Shown here piece by piece: positions 52,839-61,450 of a stretch of DNA of 64,000 nt (the first letter of the stretch is position 1; each line of letters starts with the position of its first letter). The stretch spans positions 2,108,001-2,172,000 of the forward strand of contig NZ_CP126307.1 in assembly GCF_030144325.1 (NCBI RefSeq), given 5' to 3'. The translations under genes were made by a program, and so were the position numbers. Origin of the DNA: Bosea vestrisii (GTDB lineage Bacteria; Pseudomonadota; Alphaproteobacteria; Rhizobiales; Beijerinckiaceae). Below the pieces are notes generated by a model. That model was not told the DNA's origin and searched no databases. It saw only the letters and a program-made list of their open reading frames with translations.

Positions 52839-53135
52839 TCAACCGACCTGATCCACGCTCGGCGTATATCCCGCCGCAACCACGGCCGACCTGATCGCAG
52901 CGAAATCAGCCGTGCCCTGCACCCTGACCAGCTTCGAACCCGGATCCGCCGTGACCGCGGTACCTGGAAGCCGGCCCTCGATCGCCTGCTTGATCGTGCC
53001 GGCACAATGGCCGCAGGTCATGTCCTCGACGCGAAAGCTGATTGCCCCGCCGGGGGCCGGCGTCGCGGTCGAGGCTGTGGTAGAATGCTGCTGGCAGGAG
53101 CACATGGCTGCAATGTCCTTCATTGACGATTGCAT
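52839..53135 (-). CDS. Heavy-metal-associated (HMA) domain protein
   Basis: 98-residue protein (from ATG 53135; ATG 53123 is an alternative). Cys-rich N-terminus AAMCSCQQHSTT is followed by an HMA domain with the metal motif MTCGHCAGTIKQAIEG and LPGTAVTADPGSKLVRVQG, ending AAGYTPSVD. It resembles small copper chaperones of the CopZ type but has an extra N-terminal CSC site. Placed directly before DUF411, suggesting copper delivery or protection. A long upstream frame has no domain and is excluded. Confidence 0.85.
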   Translation of the reverse strand: MQSSMKDIAAMCSCQQHSTTASTATPAPGGAISFRVEDMTCGHCAGTIKQAIEGRLPGTAVTADPGSKLVRVQGTADFAAIRSAVVAAGYTPSVDQVG

Positions 53136-53215
53136 CAGCCTGCACCTTCCCACGATGGCAAGGTCAAGGGCCTTTTCGTGCAACCCCGACGCAGGTCTTG
53201 TTGCTTGCGACGAGC

Positions 53216-54334
53216 CTATGCCGGCAGCCAGCGCAGCGAGCGCGGCGACAGCGTCAAGGTCGCCTGACTCCCACTCTCGAACAGCTCGCTGCCCGACTGG
53301 AACGGCATGTCGACCGCGACCTCGGTGCTGCCGATGCGAACGCCATAGCGGATGCTCGCGCCGAGGAACTCGCGATGCGCGATCGTGCAAGGCAGCGCGA
53401 TCGCTCCCCCGCCCGGCGCTCCGTCCGCCGCGAGCGTCGCATGCTGAGGGCGGAAGACCAGCGTCGAGTTCTCCGGCAGGCTCGCCGCCTCCGCGACCGG
53501 AACCTGAGCGCCACCCTCGATCTCGAAATGACGACCGGCGCCGCTGCCGACGACACGCCCCTTCAGGATGTTGGCCGTGCCGAGGAAGCCGGCGACGAAG
53601 AGATTGGCGGGCCGCTCATAGAGCTCCATCGGCGTGCCGACCTGCTGGACGACGCCATCGTTCATCACGGCGATGCGGTCGCAGATCGTGTTCGCCTCCT
53701 CCTGGTCGTGGGTGACGAAAATCGCAGTCAGCCCGAGGCGCTGCTGCAGGTCGCGCAATTCGCGGCGGACCTGCACCCGCATCTTGGCGTCGAGATTGGA
53801 GAGCGGCTCGTCGAGCAGCAACACCTTGGGCTCGACCGCGACAGTGCGCGCTACCGCGACGCGTTGCTGCTGGCCGCCGGAGAGCTGCGAGGGCCGGCGC
53901 TCGGCGAGATGGCCAAGCCCGACCAGCCCGAGCGCCGCCTCGACCCGCCGTTCGATCTCGGCGCGCTTCACGCCGCGCTCCTCCAGGCCGAAGGCAACAT
54001 TGCGGCGAACCGTCATGTGCGGCCAGAGCGCATAGGACTGGAAAACCATGCCGACATCACGCTTCCACGGCGGCAGGTTGGAGATGTCCTGTCCGCCGAT
54101 CGTGACGCGGCCGGTATCGGCGCGGTTGAAGCCGGCGATCAGCCTAAGCAGCGTGGTCTTGCCGCAGCCGGAGGGGCCGAGGAAGGCGAAGAACTCGCCC
54201 GGCTCGATCGCAAGGTTCACGTCCTTCAGCACATGGTTGTCGCCATAGGACAGATTGACGCCCTCGATCGCGACCGAGACGGCCGGCGTGTTGAGCGGAG
54301 CGGGAGCGGAGACTAGACCGGCTTGCGAGTTCAT
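53216..54334 (-). CDS. ABC transporter ATPase, FbpC/PotA-like
   Basis: 372-residue ATPase with a C-terminal TOBE domain. Walker A GPSGCGKTT near residue 49, Q-loop MVFQSYALWPHM, signature LSGGQQQRVAVARTV, Walker B LLLDEPLSNLDAKMR and VTHDQEEANTICD are normal. The TOBE part includes LVFRPQHATLAADG. Start 54334 overlaps the permease stop by 4 bases. The importer could carry ferric iron, thiamine, 2-aminoethylphosphonate or polyamine; copper-type neighbours do not settle this. Confidence 0.92.
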   Translation of the reverse strand: MNSQAGLVSAPAPLNTPAVSVAIEGVNLSYGDNHVLKDVNLAIEPGEFFAFLGPSGCGKTTLLRLIAGFNRADTGRVTIGGQDISNLPPWKRDVGMVFQSYALWPHMTVRRNVAFGLEERGVKRAEIERRVEAALGLVGLGHLAERRPSQLSGGQQQRVAVARTVAVEPKVLLLDEPLSNLDAKMRVQVRRELRDLQQRLGLTAIFVTHDQEEANTICDRIAVMNDGVVQQVGTPMELYERPANLFVAGFLGTANILKGRVVGSGAGRHFEIEGGAQVPVAEAASLPENSTLVFRPQHATLAADGAPGGGAIALPCTIAHREFLGASIRYGVRIGSTEVAVDMPFQSGSELFESGSQATLTLSPRSLRWLPA

Positions 54335-56037
54335 AGGCCCCTGGCCTTCTGGCTGCGTTCGACGATGAGATGCGAGAAGAAGGTGCAGGCTGCGACGAGC
54401 AGGACAGCGACGACGCCGAGCGCCGCGCCCGGCCCTCGCCCTGCCGCCGACTGGATGAAGACGTAGAGCCCATAGGCCAGCGGTGCGTCGGAATTGGACT
54501 GGACCAGCATCAGCGTCGCCGAGAGCTCGACCGCGGCGGTCGCGAACGAGGTGACGAAACCGGCGAGGATGCCGCCGGTCATCAAGGGCACGACGATGCG
54601 GCGCACCGTGCGGGCCTTGGTGGCGCCGAGGTTTTCCGCCGCCTCCTCCAACGAGACCGAGATCTGCTGCAGGGCCGCATGGCAGGCGCGCAAGGCATAA
54701 GGCAGGCGCCGGATCGCCAGAGCCAGCACGATGGTGATCCAGAGCGCGGCGAGCGGCGTGCCGTCCGGCAAGGTGATGCCGTAGAAGGTCCGTAGGTACC
54801 CGATGCCGAGCACGACACCGGGAATGGCGAGCGCGGCCGAGGCCATCCAGTCGAGCCACTCGCGGCCGATCAGCTTGGTACGCAGCATGAGATAGGCGAT
54901 AGCGACGCCGAGCACGACGTCGATGCCCCCGGCGAGCGCGGCATAGATCAGGGTGTTCTTGATGTAGAGCGAGCTCTCGCCGAAGACGCGGCCGTAATGC
55001 GCGACCGTATAGGCGTCCGGCAGCGGCGAGAACGACCAGATCGTCGCGAAGGAGAGCAGCAACAGGCCGAGATGCGGCGCCAGCACCAGCGCCAGGATCA
55101 GGATGACGACGCCATAGCCGAGCACAGCCTCGTGCGGGCGCATGACACGCTGCGCGAGCCCGCCGCCGCCGCGCTGTGTGGTGGCATAGTCACGGCCCTT
55201 GAGCGCCAGCGCCGAGAGCCACATCGCCAGCACGGAGGCGACGATCAGGACGACCGAGATGACATAGCCCATCGGGTCGGCGATGCCGATCGAGGTCACC
55301 CGCAGATAGGCCTGCGGCGCCAGCATATCCTTGACGTTGAGCAGGAGCGGCGTCGCAAGATCGTCGAAGACCTTGACGAAGACGAGCGAGGCGCCGGCGA
55401 GATAGCCCGGCAGAGCAAGCGGGAAGACGATCCGCCGGAACAGGCGGAAGCCGGAGGAGCCGAGGTTCTGCGCGGCCTCCTCCATGGCGCGGTCGATATT
55501 GCGCAGCGCCGCCGAGAGGTTGATCAGGATGAACGGGAAATAGTGGACCGACTGGACGAAGATGACGCCGTTCAGCCCTTCCATGAAATCGATCTTGAAG
55601 CCGAACCAGTCGTCGAGCAGCAGGTTGACCGAGCCGTTGCGGCCGAAGAATAGCTGCATCGCCACGGCGCCGACGAAGGGCGGCATGATCAGCGGCAGGA
55701 AGCCGAGCGTCTGCACGACCGCGGCGCCGCGAAAGGCGAAGCGCGTGGTGAGATAGGCCAGCGGCAGCGCCAGCACCGAGGCCCAGACCACCGACATCGC
55801 CGAGACGTAGAAGGAATTCCACAGCGAGCGCATGAACAGCTCGGTGCGGGCGAAGTCGTAGAAATTGACCAGCGTGAAGGTCGAGGTGCCCTTCTCGGTG
55901 AAGGCGACATAGATCACCGTCGCCACCGGCAGCATCAGGAAGACGAGCAGGAAGACGGCGATGGCGAGCGCCAGCGCGATCTGGCCGGGCGTGGCGGAGA
56001 AGGTGCGGGCGCGGGGGAGTGGAGAAACGGCCGTCAT
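54331..56037 (-). CDS. ABC permease with two transmembrane domains, FbpB-like
   Basis: 568-residue permease with two BPD domains in one chain, the FbpB/ThiP architecture also seen in 2-aminoethylphosphonate importers. Each half has a coupling loop: RAMEEAAQNLGSSGFRLFR in the first and VSLEEAAENLGATKARTVR in the second, each followed by a V-P-LALP or VPLMTGG stretch. ATG 56037 gives MTAVSPLPRA; a further start at 56073 would begin inside a dispersed repeat and is rejected. It lies between the binding-protein and ATPase genes and overlaps the latter by 4 bases. Confidence 0.9.
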   Translation of the reverse strand: MTAVSPLPRARTFSATPGQIALALAIAVFLLVFLMLPVATVIYVAFTEKGTSTFTLVNFYDFARTELFMRSLWNSFYVSAMSVVWASVLALPLAYLTTRFAFRGAAVVQTLGFLPLIMPPFVGAVAMQLFFGRNGSVNLLLDDWFGFKIDFMEGLNGVIFVQSVHYFPFILINLSAALRNIDRAMEEAAQNLGSSGFRLFRRIVFPLALPGYLAGASLVFVKVFDDLATPLLLNVKDMLAPQAYLRVTSIGIADPMGYVISVVLIVASVLAMWLSALALKGRDYATTQRGGGGLAQRVMRPHEAVLGYGVVILILALVLAPHLGLLLLSFATIWSFSPLPDAYTVAHYGRVFGESSLYIKNTLIYAALAGGIDVVLGVAIAYLMLRTKLIGREWLDWMASAALAIPGVVLGIGYLRTFYGITLPDGTPLAALWITIVLALAIRRLPYALRACHAALQQISVSLEEAAENLGATKARTVRRIVVPLMTGGILAGFVTSFATAAVELSATLMLVQSNSDAPLAYGLYVFIQSAAGRGPGAALGVVAVLLVAACTFFSHLIVERSQKARGL

Positions 56038-56068
56038 GATGACCTGGGCGTTAGCGAACAAGCGGGCC

Positions 56069-56156
56069 GTCATCCCGGACGCAGCGAAGCTGAGATCCGG
56101 GATCCATCGTAGAGCGGTGCGCCTTACGATGGATCCCGGGTCAAGCCCGGGATGAC
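56069..56156. repeat. Dispersed palindromic repeat between permease and binding-protein genes
   Basis: Outer arms GTCATCCCGG (56069-56078) and CCGGGATGAC (56147-56156) are perfect inverted repeats, and inner arms GGGATCCATCGTA (56099-56111) and TACGATGGATCCC (56125-56137) pair for 13 bases. The GATCCCGGGTCAAGCCCGGG-like core resembles an element I recall as abundant in alphaproteobacterial genomes. It can form a long hairpin in the mRNA between the two genes and may lower permease expression relative to the binding protein. Copy number is untested. Confidence 0.65.
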
Positions 56157-56176
56157 AGAGAGATTTGTCAGTACGC

Positions 56177-57505
56177 TCAGCGCGCCGCCTTCAGCGCCTC
56201 CTCGGCCTTGGCCTTCGCCTTGGCGTAGTTGTCGCGGGCGAAGCTCGCCCACTGGCTCTCGACCTCGGCCTGGCGCGCGCCCTTCTCCTTGGCGCCGGTG
56301 AAGGCGCCGCGGAGCTCGGGGCTCGCGGCCTGCGCCTCGGTCACCGGCAAGGCGGCGATCAGGGTGCGGGCTTCGTCGGCGAGCGCTTTGGCCTGGGCGT
56401 TCGGCTTCTTGGCGAGCGCCGCGTCGACCTCGTGCAGGGTCTTGGTGACGCCTTTCAGCGCATCGAGCTGGAAGGAGATCAGCTGGTCGAACAGCGTGTC
56501 GACCACGGCGGTGCGCGCCTCCGACTTGTCGACGTCGAAGCCGATCATCTTCTGGAAGCGCGGGTCGGTGAAGGGGTTGGGATAATCGGCGCCGGCCTTG
56601 GCGTAGACGGCCGGATTGACCGGCAGGCGGCGGATGCCCGGCTCGAGCAGTACCTCCTGGCCGGCCGGCGAGAGCAGGAACTCGATGAAGGCCTCGGCTG
56701 CCGCCTTGTTCGGCGGATTGGCGATGATGCCGACATTGGCCGGCACGACCGTGGTCACGGTCGGGTAGACGAACTTGACCGGGAAGCCCGAGGCCTGCGC
56801 CGAGAAGGCGAAGAAATCGATGACGATGCCGACGCCGACCTGGCCGGAATTGACCGCCTCCGGCACGCCGAAGGAGCGATCGGTGATCGAGCGGAAATTG
56901 CCCGACATCTCCTTCAGCGTCCGCCAGCCCTTCTCCCAGCCCTCGCCCTGCAGGATGGTCTCGACCGTCAGATGCGTGGTGCCCGAGCGTGCCGGCGAGG
57001 CGATCGAGACATGGTCGTAGAAGACGGGCTTGGCGAGGTCCTGCCAGTCCTTGGGCTCGGGCAGCTTGTTGGCCTTGGCGTAGCGCTCGTTCCACATGAT
57101 GCCGTAGCCCGAAGCGGCGAAGCCGAAATAGAAGCCGTCGGGGTCGTTGATCGGATAGGAGCCGATCTTCTCGGGGATGCCGGACGCCTTGGGCTTGTAG
57201 GCGGTCAGCAGCTTCTTGCCCTTCAGCACCTCGAAGGCGTCGGGCGCCGAGGCCCAGAACAGGTCGACCTGGTTGTTGGCCTTGGTCTCCTCGACATATT
57301 TCACGCCGGCATTGGTGTTGCGGTTCTGGACCTCGAGCGTCACGCCTGGAACCGCCTTCTCGAAGGCCTTCTTGATCGGGTCGGTGACGTCCTTCGAAAA
57401 CGAGGTGACGACCGTGACCTTGCCCGATGGCGCCTGCCCGTGAGCAGCCGTCGTCGCCAAAGCGAGCCCCAGCGCCGAGACGAGCGCGATCCTGCGTGTA
57501 AACAT
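56177..57505 (-). CDS. ABC transporter substrate-binding protein, family 1 (FbpA/2-AEP type)
   Basis: 442-residue periplasmic binding protein. Signal peptide MFTRRIALVSALGLALATTA ends near AAHGQA. Mature start VTVVTSFSKDVTDPIKKAFE, the region WASAPDAFEVL, and GIIANPPNKAAAEAFIEFLLS with YPNPFTDPRF are typical of the FbpA/AfuA/PhnS-like class. No clear paired tyrosines of ferric binders can be assigned. A long Ala/Lys-rich C-terminal tail (residues about 400-442) is unusual. First gene of the operon; a repeat separates it from the permease. Confidence 0.9.
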   Translation of the reverse strand: MFTRRIALVSALGLALATTAAHGQAPSGKVTVVTSFSKDVTDPIKKAFEKAVPGVTLEVQNRNTNAGVKYVEETKANNQVDLFWASAPDAFEVLKGKKLLTAYKPKASGIPEKIGSYPINDPDGFYFGFAASGYGIMWNERYAKANKLPEPKDWQDLAKPVFYDHVSIASPARSGTTHLTVETILQGEGWEKGWRTLKEMSGNFRSITDRSFGVPEAVNSGQVGVGIVIDFFAFSAQASGFPVKFVYPTVTTVVPANVGIIANPPNKAAAEAFIEFLLSPAGQEVLLEPGIRRLPVNPAVYAKAGADYPNPFTDPRFQKMIGFDVDKSEARTAVVDTLFDQLISFQLDALKGVTKTLHEVDAALAKKPNAQAKALADEARTLIAALPVTEAQAASPELRGAFTGAKEKGARQAEVESQWASFARDNYAKAKAKAEEALKAAR

Positions 57506-57666
57506 TCAGTCCTCCCTTGATCGTTCTTCACCCGCCGACGTCGAGGTCCGCGGAGGGCAAGGCCGGGAATCCGGATTGCCGTCGTCGCAAAACTGTCACA
57601 GAAGGCGCAGGCGTGTCATCCCCGCTGCTTGCTGCGGACTGACGAAGCTGGTGAGAGGCCGTTCCG

Positions 57667-58311
57667 ATGCTGGGCTGGTTCCAGAAACTGCTTCCGAAGG
57701 AAGACAAGTTCTTCGTGCTGTTCGAGCGTCATGCTGAGACGCTGAAGGCTGGAGCGCTCGCACTCGACGGCGTGCTCAGCGGGGAAAGGCCGATCGAGAC
57801 CGGCTGCGCGGAGATCTTCGCCGAGGAGAACCTTGCCGACGCCATCGCCGGCGAGGTGATGCTCGAGGTCGGCCGCACCTTCATCACGCCCTTCGACCGC
57901 GGCGACATCGAGGAGTTGATCGGCTCGATGGACGATGCCATCGATCAGATGCAGAAGACCGCCAAGGCAATCCGGCTCTTCGAGGTCGAGAGCTTTTCCC
58001 CGAGCATGCAGGAGCTCGGCAAGACGATCGTCGCCGCTTCGCTCAAGGTCGGCGAGCTCCTCCCCATGCTGCGCGACATCAAGAAGCATGCGATCGGCAT
58101 CGGCGCGCTCGCCAAGGAGATCGGCGCGATCGAGGAGCGCTCCGACCAGCTTTACGATCGCGGCCTGAAGGAGCTGTTCAAGGCGCATCGCGGTACTGAC
58201 GCGATGGGCTTCATCGTCGGCGCCGAGGTCTATGATCACCTGGAAAAGGTGGTCGACCGCTTCGAGGACGTCGCCAAGCGCGTCAGCCGCATCGTCCTCG
58301 AACACCTCTGA
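57667..58311 (+). CDS. DUF47/PhoU-like phosphate transport accessory protein
   Basis: 214-residue cytoplasmic helical protein of the DUF47 (PhoU-like) family, which accompanies Pit transporters. ATG 57667 gives MLGWFQKLLPKEDKFFVLFE, a typical opening. The TFITPFDRGDIEELIGSMDD region and the HIRV-like second half with the YDHLEKVVDRFEDVAKRVS stretch are family features. It is 15 bases before pit. Probably modulates or couples phosphate uptake. The 161-base leader contains a weak CTGTCAC/GTGTCAT pair that I do not accept as a PHO box. Confidence 0.92.
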   Translation: MLGWFQKLLPKEDKFFVLFERHAETLKAGALALDGVLSGERPIETGCAEIFAEENLADAIAGEVMLEVGRTFITPFDRGDIEELIGSMDDAIDQMQKTAKAIRLFEVESFSPSMQELGKTIVAASLKVGELLPMLRDIKKHAIGIGALAKEIGAIEERSDQLYDRGLKELFKAHRGTDAMGFIVGAEVYDHLEKVVDRFEDVAKRVSRIVLEHL

Positions 58312-58326
58312 GAGGCGCCCCGCGCC

Positions 58327-59340
58327 GTGGATTTCGCCAGTTTCGCTCCCGTCCTCATCTTCCTGATCGCCGTCGCGCTGCTGTTCGACTTCCTGAACGG
58401 CCTGCACGATGCCGCCAACTCGATCGCGACTATCGTCTCGACCCGGGTGCTGGCGCCGCAATGGGCGGTGTTCTGGGCCGCCTTCTTCAACTTCATCGCC
58501 TTTCTGTTTTTCGGCCTCCACGTCGCCCAGACGGTCGGCTCCGGCATCATCCAGGCGGCGATCGTCGACGACCGCGTGATCTTCGGCGCGCTCACCGGCG
58601 CGATTGTCTGGAACGTCGTGACCTGGATTGCCGGCATCCCGTCGAGCTCGTCGCATGCCTTGATCGGCGGGCTGGTCGGGGCCGGCCTGTCAAAAGTCGG
58701 CCTCTCCTCGATCGTCTGGTGGGGGCTCGGCAAGACCTTCATCGCGATCTTCATGTCGCCGGCGATCGGCTTCGCGCTGGCGCTGCTGCTGGTGCTGATC
58801 GTCTCCTGGACCTTCCTGCGGGTCGCGCCGATCAAGGTCGATTCGACCTTCCGCCTCCTGCAATTCGTCTCGGCCTCGCTCTATTCGCTGGGGCACGGCG
58901 CCAATGACGCGCAGAAGACGATGGGCATCATCGCCGTGCTGCTGTTCTCGCACGGGATGATGGGCGAGACCTTCTCGGTGCCGTTCTGGGTGGTGATCTC
59001 CTGCCAGGCGGCGATGGCGCTCGGCACGCTCTGCGGCGGCTGGCGCATCGTCCACACCATGGGCTCGAAGATCACCCGGCTCTCGCCGCAGCAGGGTTTC
59101 TGCGCCGAGACCGGTGGCGCGATCACCCTGTTCATGGCGACCTATCTCGGTGTCCCCGTTTCGACCACGCACACCATCACCGGCGCGATCATCGGCGTCG
59201 GCGCGGCAAGGCGGGTCACGGCGGTGCGCTGGGGCGTCGCCCGCGGCATCGTCTTCGCCTGGATCGTCACCATGCCGGCAGCGGGCCTGATCTCGGCGCT
59301 GGCCTATTTCGTCTCCGGCCTGTTCCTGACCGGGCGCTGA
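58327..59340 (+). CDS. pit: Low-affinity inorganic phosphate transporter Pit
   Basis: 337-residue PHO4/Pit-family transporter for metal-phosphate symport. The duplicated signature is visible as FLNGLHDAANSIATIVSTRV in the first half and SLGHGANDAQKTMGIIAVLL in the second; the GANDAQ block is diagnostic. VPVSTTHTITGAIIGVGAA is also conserved. The start codon is GTG at 58327, with a GAGAGG box. Cotranscribed with DUF47. Ends 12 bases before the convergent HAD gene. Confidence 0.94.
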   Translation: MDFASFAPVLIFLIAVALLFDFLNGLHDAANSIATIVSTRVLAPQWAVFWAAFFNFIAFLFFGLHVAQTVGSGIIQAAIVDDRVIFGALTGAIVWNVVTWIAGIPSSSSHALIGGLVGAGLSKVGLSSIVWWGLGKTFIAIFMSPAIGFALALLLVLIVSWTFLRVAPIKVDSTFRLLQFVSASLYSLGHGANDAQKTMGIIAVLLFSHGMMGETFSVPFWVVISCQAAMALGTLCGGWRIVHTMGSKITRLSPQQGFCAETGGAITLFMATYLGVPVSTTHTITGAIIGVGAARRVTAVRWGVARGIVFAWIVTMPAAGLISALAYFVSGLFLTGR

Positions 59341-59352
59341 GCAGCTTCTCCG

Positions 59353-60234
59353 TCAGCCGAGCAGCGGCAGTGCATAGGTCGGAGTCCGGCCGGCGCGGGC
59401 GAAGAGCGCGAGGCAGCTCGCCCTGCCCATCGCTGCGCCATCCCAGCCGATATCGCCGCGATGGATGCCGCCACCGATGAAGACGCTGTCGAGGCCCGCC
59501 GCCTGCGCACCAGCGATGTCATGCTCCAGCGAATCGCCGATCGCGACGACACGGCTCCGGTCGAGCCCGAGCCGGGCAAGGCAGGTGCGATAGATCCGCG
59601 GCTCGGGCTTGCCATGATAGCGCACCGCGCCGCCCAGTTGCTCATAGGCCCGCGCGACGAGGCCAGGTGCCTCCTGCAGGCCGCCGGTGGGGCTGGCGCG
59701 ATGCAGGTCCGGATTGGCGCAGATCATCGGCAGGCGCTGCCGGCTACCCGCTTCGAGCAGCTCCATCCAGCCGGCGACCGACTGCCGGGGCGGGTCCATG
59801 GTCATCAGGAGGATGAAATCGGCGGTCTCGACCTCATCGACAAGCTCGAGCCCGAGCCCGTCCGCCAGATGCGCTTCGCCTTCTCGCGCCAGCAGCAGGC
59901 AGCGGCGCCCAAGCGCTTGGTAAAGCGGCTCGTCGCGCGTCGCCAGAGCCTCGCGGGCATCGTCGCCGGCCGAGACGACCTCGTCATAAAGCTCGCGCGC
60001 AAAGCCCAGCTTCGCCAGCTGCACGGCGTTCTCGCTGCCGAGGCGGCCGGAATTCGACAGGATGATCAAGCGCTTGCCGGCACGGCGCAGTGCTTCGAGC
60101 GCGGCCACGGCGCCGGGATAAGGCCGGACGCCGTCATGCAGCACGCCCCACTGGTCGAGCAGGAAGCCGTCATAGCGCGGCACCAGCGCGGCCAGGTTGT
60201 CCGGAAAGGTTGTAGAAAGAAGCTGTCGCATCAT
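59353..60234 (-). CDS. HAD-superfamily class IIA hydrolase
   Basis: 293-residue phosphatase-type HAD protein. Motif I DGFLLDQWGVLHDGVRPYPG, motif II RLIILSNSGRLGS, the Lys in YHGKPEPRIYRTC and motif IV VAIGDSLEHDIAGAQAAGL are intact. The class IIA cap lies between. DQWGVLHDG is typical of a small alphaproteobacterial subgroup of unknown substrate; related to NagD/PGPase. ATG 60234 chosen over the GTG at 60276. Divergent from the second phnDCE set, so it may act on a phosphate ester made there (speculative). Confidence 0.87.
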   Translation of the reverse strand: MMRQLLSTTFPDNLAALVPRYDGFLLDQWGVLHDGVRPYPGAVAALEALRRAGKRLIILSNSGRLGSENAVQLAKLGFARELYDEVVSAGDDAREALATRDEPLYQALGRRCLLLAREGEAHLADGLGLELVDEVETADFILLMTMDPPRQSVAGWMELLEAGSRQRLPMICANPDLHRASPTGGLQEAPGLVARAYEQLGGAVRYHGKPEPRIYRTCLARLGLDRSRVVAIGDSLEHDIAGAQAAGLDSVFIGGGIHRGDIGWDGAAMGRASCLALFARAGRTPTYALPLLG

Positions 60235-60313
60235 CAGGGTTGGGGCCACGCCGGCTGTTGCCGTGGACAAGGCCACTTTAGTCGTAAGGCTAGGGCTCTC
60301 GCTCGGCTGGAAT

Positions 60314-60352
60314 ATGACAGTTTTGTGTCACATACTATAGCCAGCTTATAAT
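60314..60352 (+). promoter_or_regulatory. Candidate phnD2 promoter and palindrome
   Basis: TGACA (60315-60319) and TGTCA (60326-60330) are perfect inverted arms; the same stretch ATGACAG-TTTT-GTGTCAC contains one exact PHO-box half (complement CTGTCAT) and one 4-of-7 half. TATAAT at 60347-60352 is a good -10 with TTGTGT (60323-60328) 18 bases before. The start codon follows at 60380. Either a PhoB site with a weak second half or an operator for another regulator. Confidence 0.45.
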
Positions 60353-60379
60353 GAAGAACGACCGGGAGATACGCTACCA

Positions 60380-61429
60380 ATGACCAAGATACTGACTTGC
60401 CTGTCCGCCACGACCTCGCTGCTCCTTGGCCTCGGGCTCGCCGGCGCGGCGCAGGCACAGGACGCCTGCCCCAATCGCGGCCAGCTCGATACGATGTATT
60501 GCGACGCCAACAAGGACCTCGTCGCCGACGTGCCGACCGACGCCTCGAAGCAGAAGGACCCGTCGGCGCTGGTCTGGGCCTATACGCCGGTTGAAGACCC
60601 CGCCGTCTACGCCAACATTTTCAAGCCGCTGACCGACCATCTCGCCACCTGCACCGGCAAGCGCATCGTCTATTATCCCGTGCAGTCGAACTCGGCCGAG
60701 ATCGAGGCGATGCGCTCCGGCCGCCTGCATTTCGCCGGCTTCTCGACCGGCCCGACCGGCTTTGCGGTGAACCTTGCCGGCGCGATCCCCTTCGCCGCCA
60801 AGGGCTCGGCCGCCGGCGTGCGCGGCTACAATCTCGTCGCCGTGGTCAAGGCGTCGAGCCCCTATCAGAAGCTGGCCGATCTCAAGGGCAAGAAGGTCGC
60901 TCACACCTCGCCCTCGTCGAATTCCGGCAACCTCGCGCCGCGCGTGCTTTTCCCCGAGCATGGGCTCGAAGCCGACAAGGACTACAAGCCGCTGATGTCC
61001 GGCGGCCACGACAAGTCGATCCTCGGCGTCGTCTCGGGTGACTACGACATGGGCGCGGTCGCCGGAGACGTCTATGAGCGCATGGTGGTGCGCGGCACGA
61101 TCAAGAAGGATGACGTGCGCGAGATCTATCGCAGCGCGATCTTCCCGACCTCGTCCTTCGCCTATGCGCACGACCTCAAGCCCGAGCTCGCCAAGAAGCT
61201 GACCGACTGCTTCTTCTCCTTCCGCTTCACCCCGGAGATGACCAAGGAGTTCAACGGCGACGACCGCTTCCTGCCGATCACCTACCAGAAGGACTGGGCG
61301 GTCGTGCGCGACGTCGCCGAGAAGTCGGGCACGCCCTACAACAAGTCGGCCTACGACACCGAGGCCAAGCGCGAGGCCGACGAACTCGCCAAGAAGAAGG
61401 CGCAGCAGCCAGCGCCGGCCAAGCCCTGA
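60380..61429 (+). CDS. phnD: Phosphate/phosphonate ABC transporter substrate-binding protein PhnD (second set)
   Basis: 349-residue periplasmic binder, longer than the PhnD at 11603. Signal peptide ends near AQAQDA. Family motifs: LVWAYTPVEDPAVYANIFKP, MRSGRLHFAGFSTGPTGFAVN, VAHTSPSSNSGNLAPRVLFP and SGGHDKSILGVVSGDYDMGAV. C-terminal tail is Lys/Ala/Pro-rich. Cys residues at DACPNRG, DTMYCDAN and HLATCTGK suggest a disulfide. PhnC starts 21 bases later. Ligand could be a phosphonate, phosphite or phosphate ester. Confidence 0.93.
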   Translation: MTKILTCLSATTSLLLGLGLAGAAQAQDACPNRGQLDTMYCDANKDLVADVPTDASKQKDPSALVWAYTPVEDPAVYANIFKPLTDHLATCTGKRIVYYPVQSNSAEIEAMRSGRLHFAGFSTGPTGFAVNLAGAIPFAAKGSAAGVRGYNLVAVVKASSPYQKLADLKGKKVAHTSPSSNSGNLAPRVLFPEHGLEADKDYKPLMSGGHDKSILGVVSGDYDMGAVAGDVYERMVVRGTIKKDDVREIYRSAIFPTSSFAYAHDLKPELAKKLTDCFFSFRFTPEMTKEFNGDDRFLPITYQKDWAVVRDVAEKSGTPYNKSAYDTEAKREADELAKKKAQQPAPAKP

Positions 61430-61450
61430 CGCGAAGGCCGTAACAAGCTC

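Noticed and set aside
57593..57619. CTGTCAC and GTGTCAT upstream of the DUF47-pit genes as a PHO box
   Set aside because: The copies are 20 bases apart start to start, which does not fit the 11-base PHO periodicity, and Pit systems are usually not PhoB-activated.
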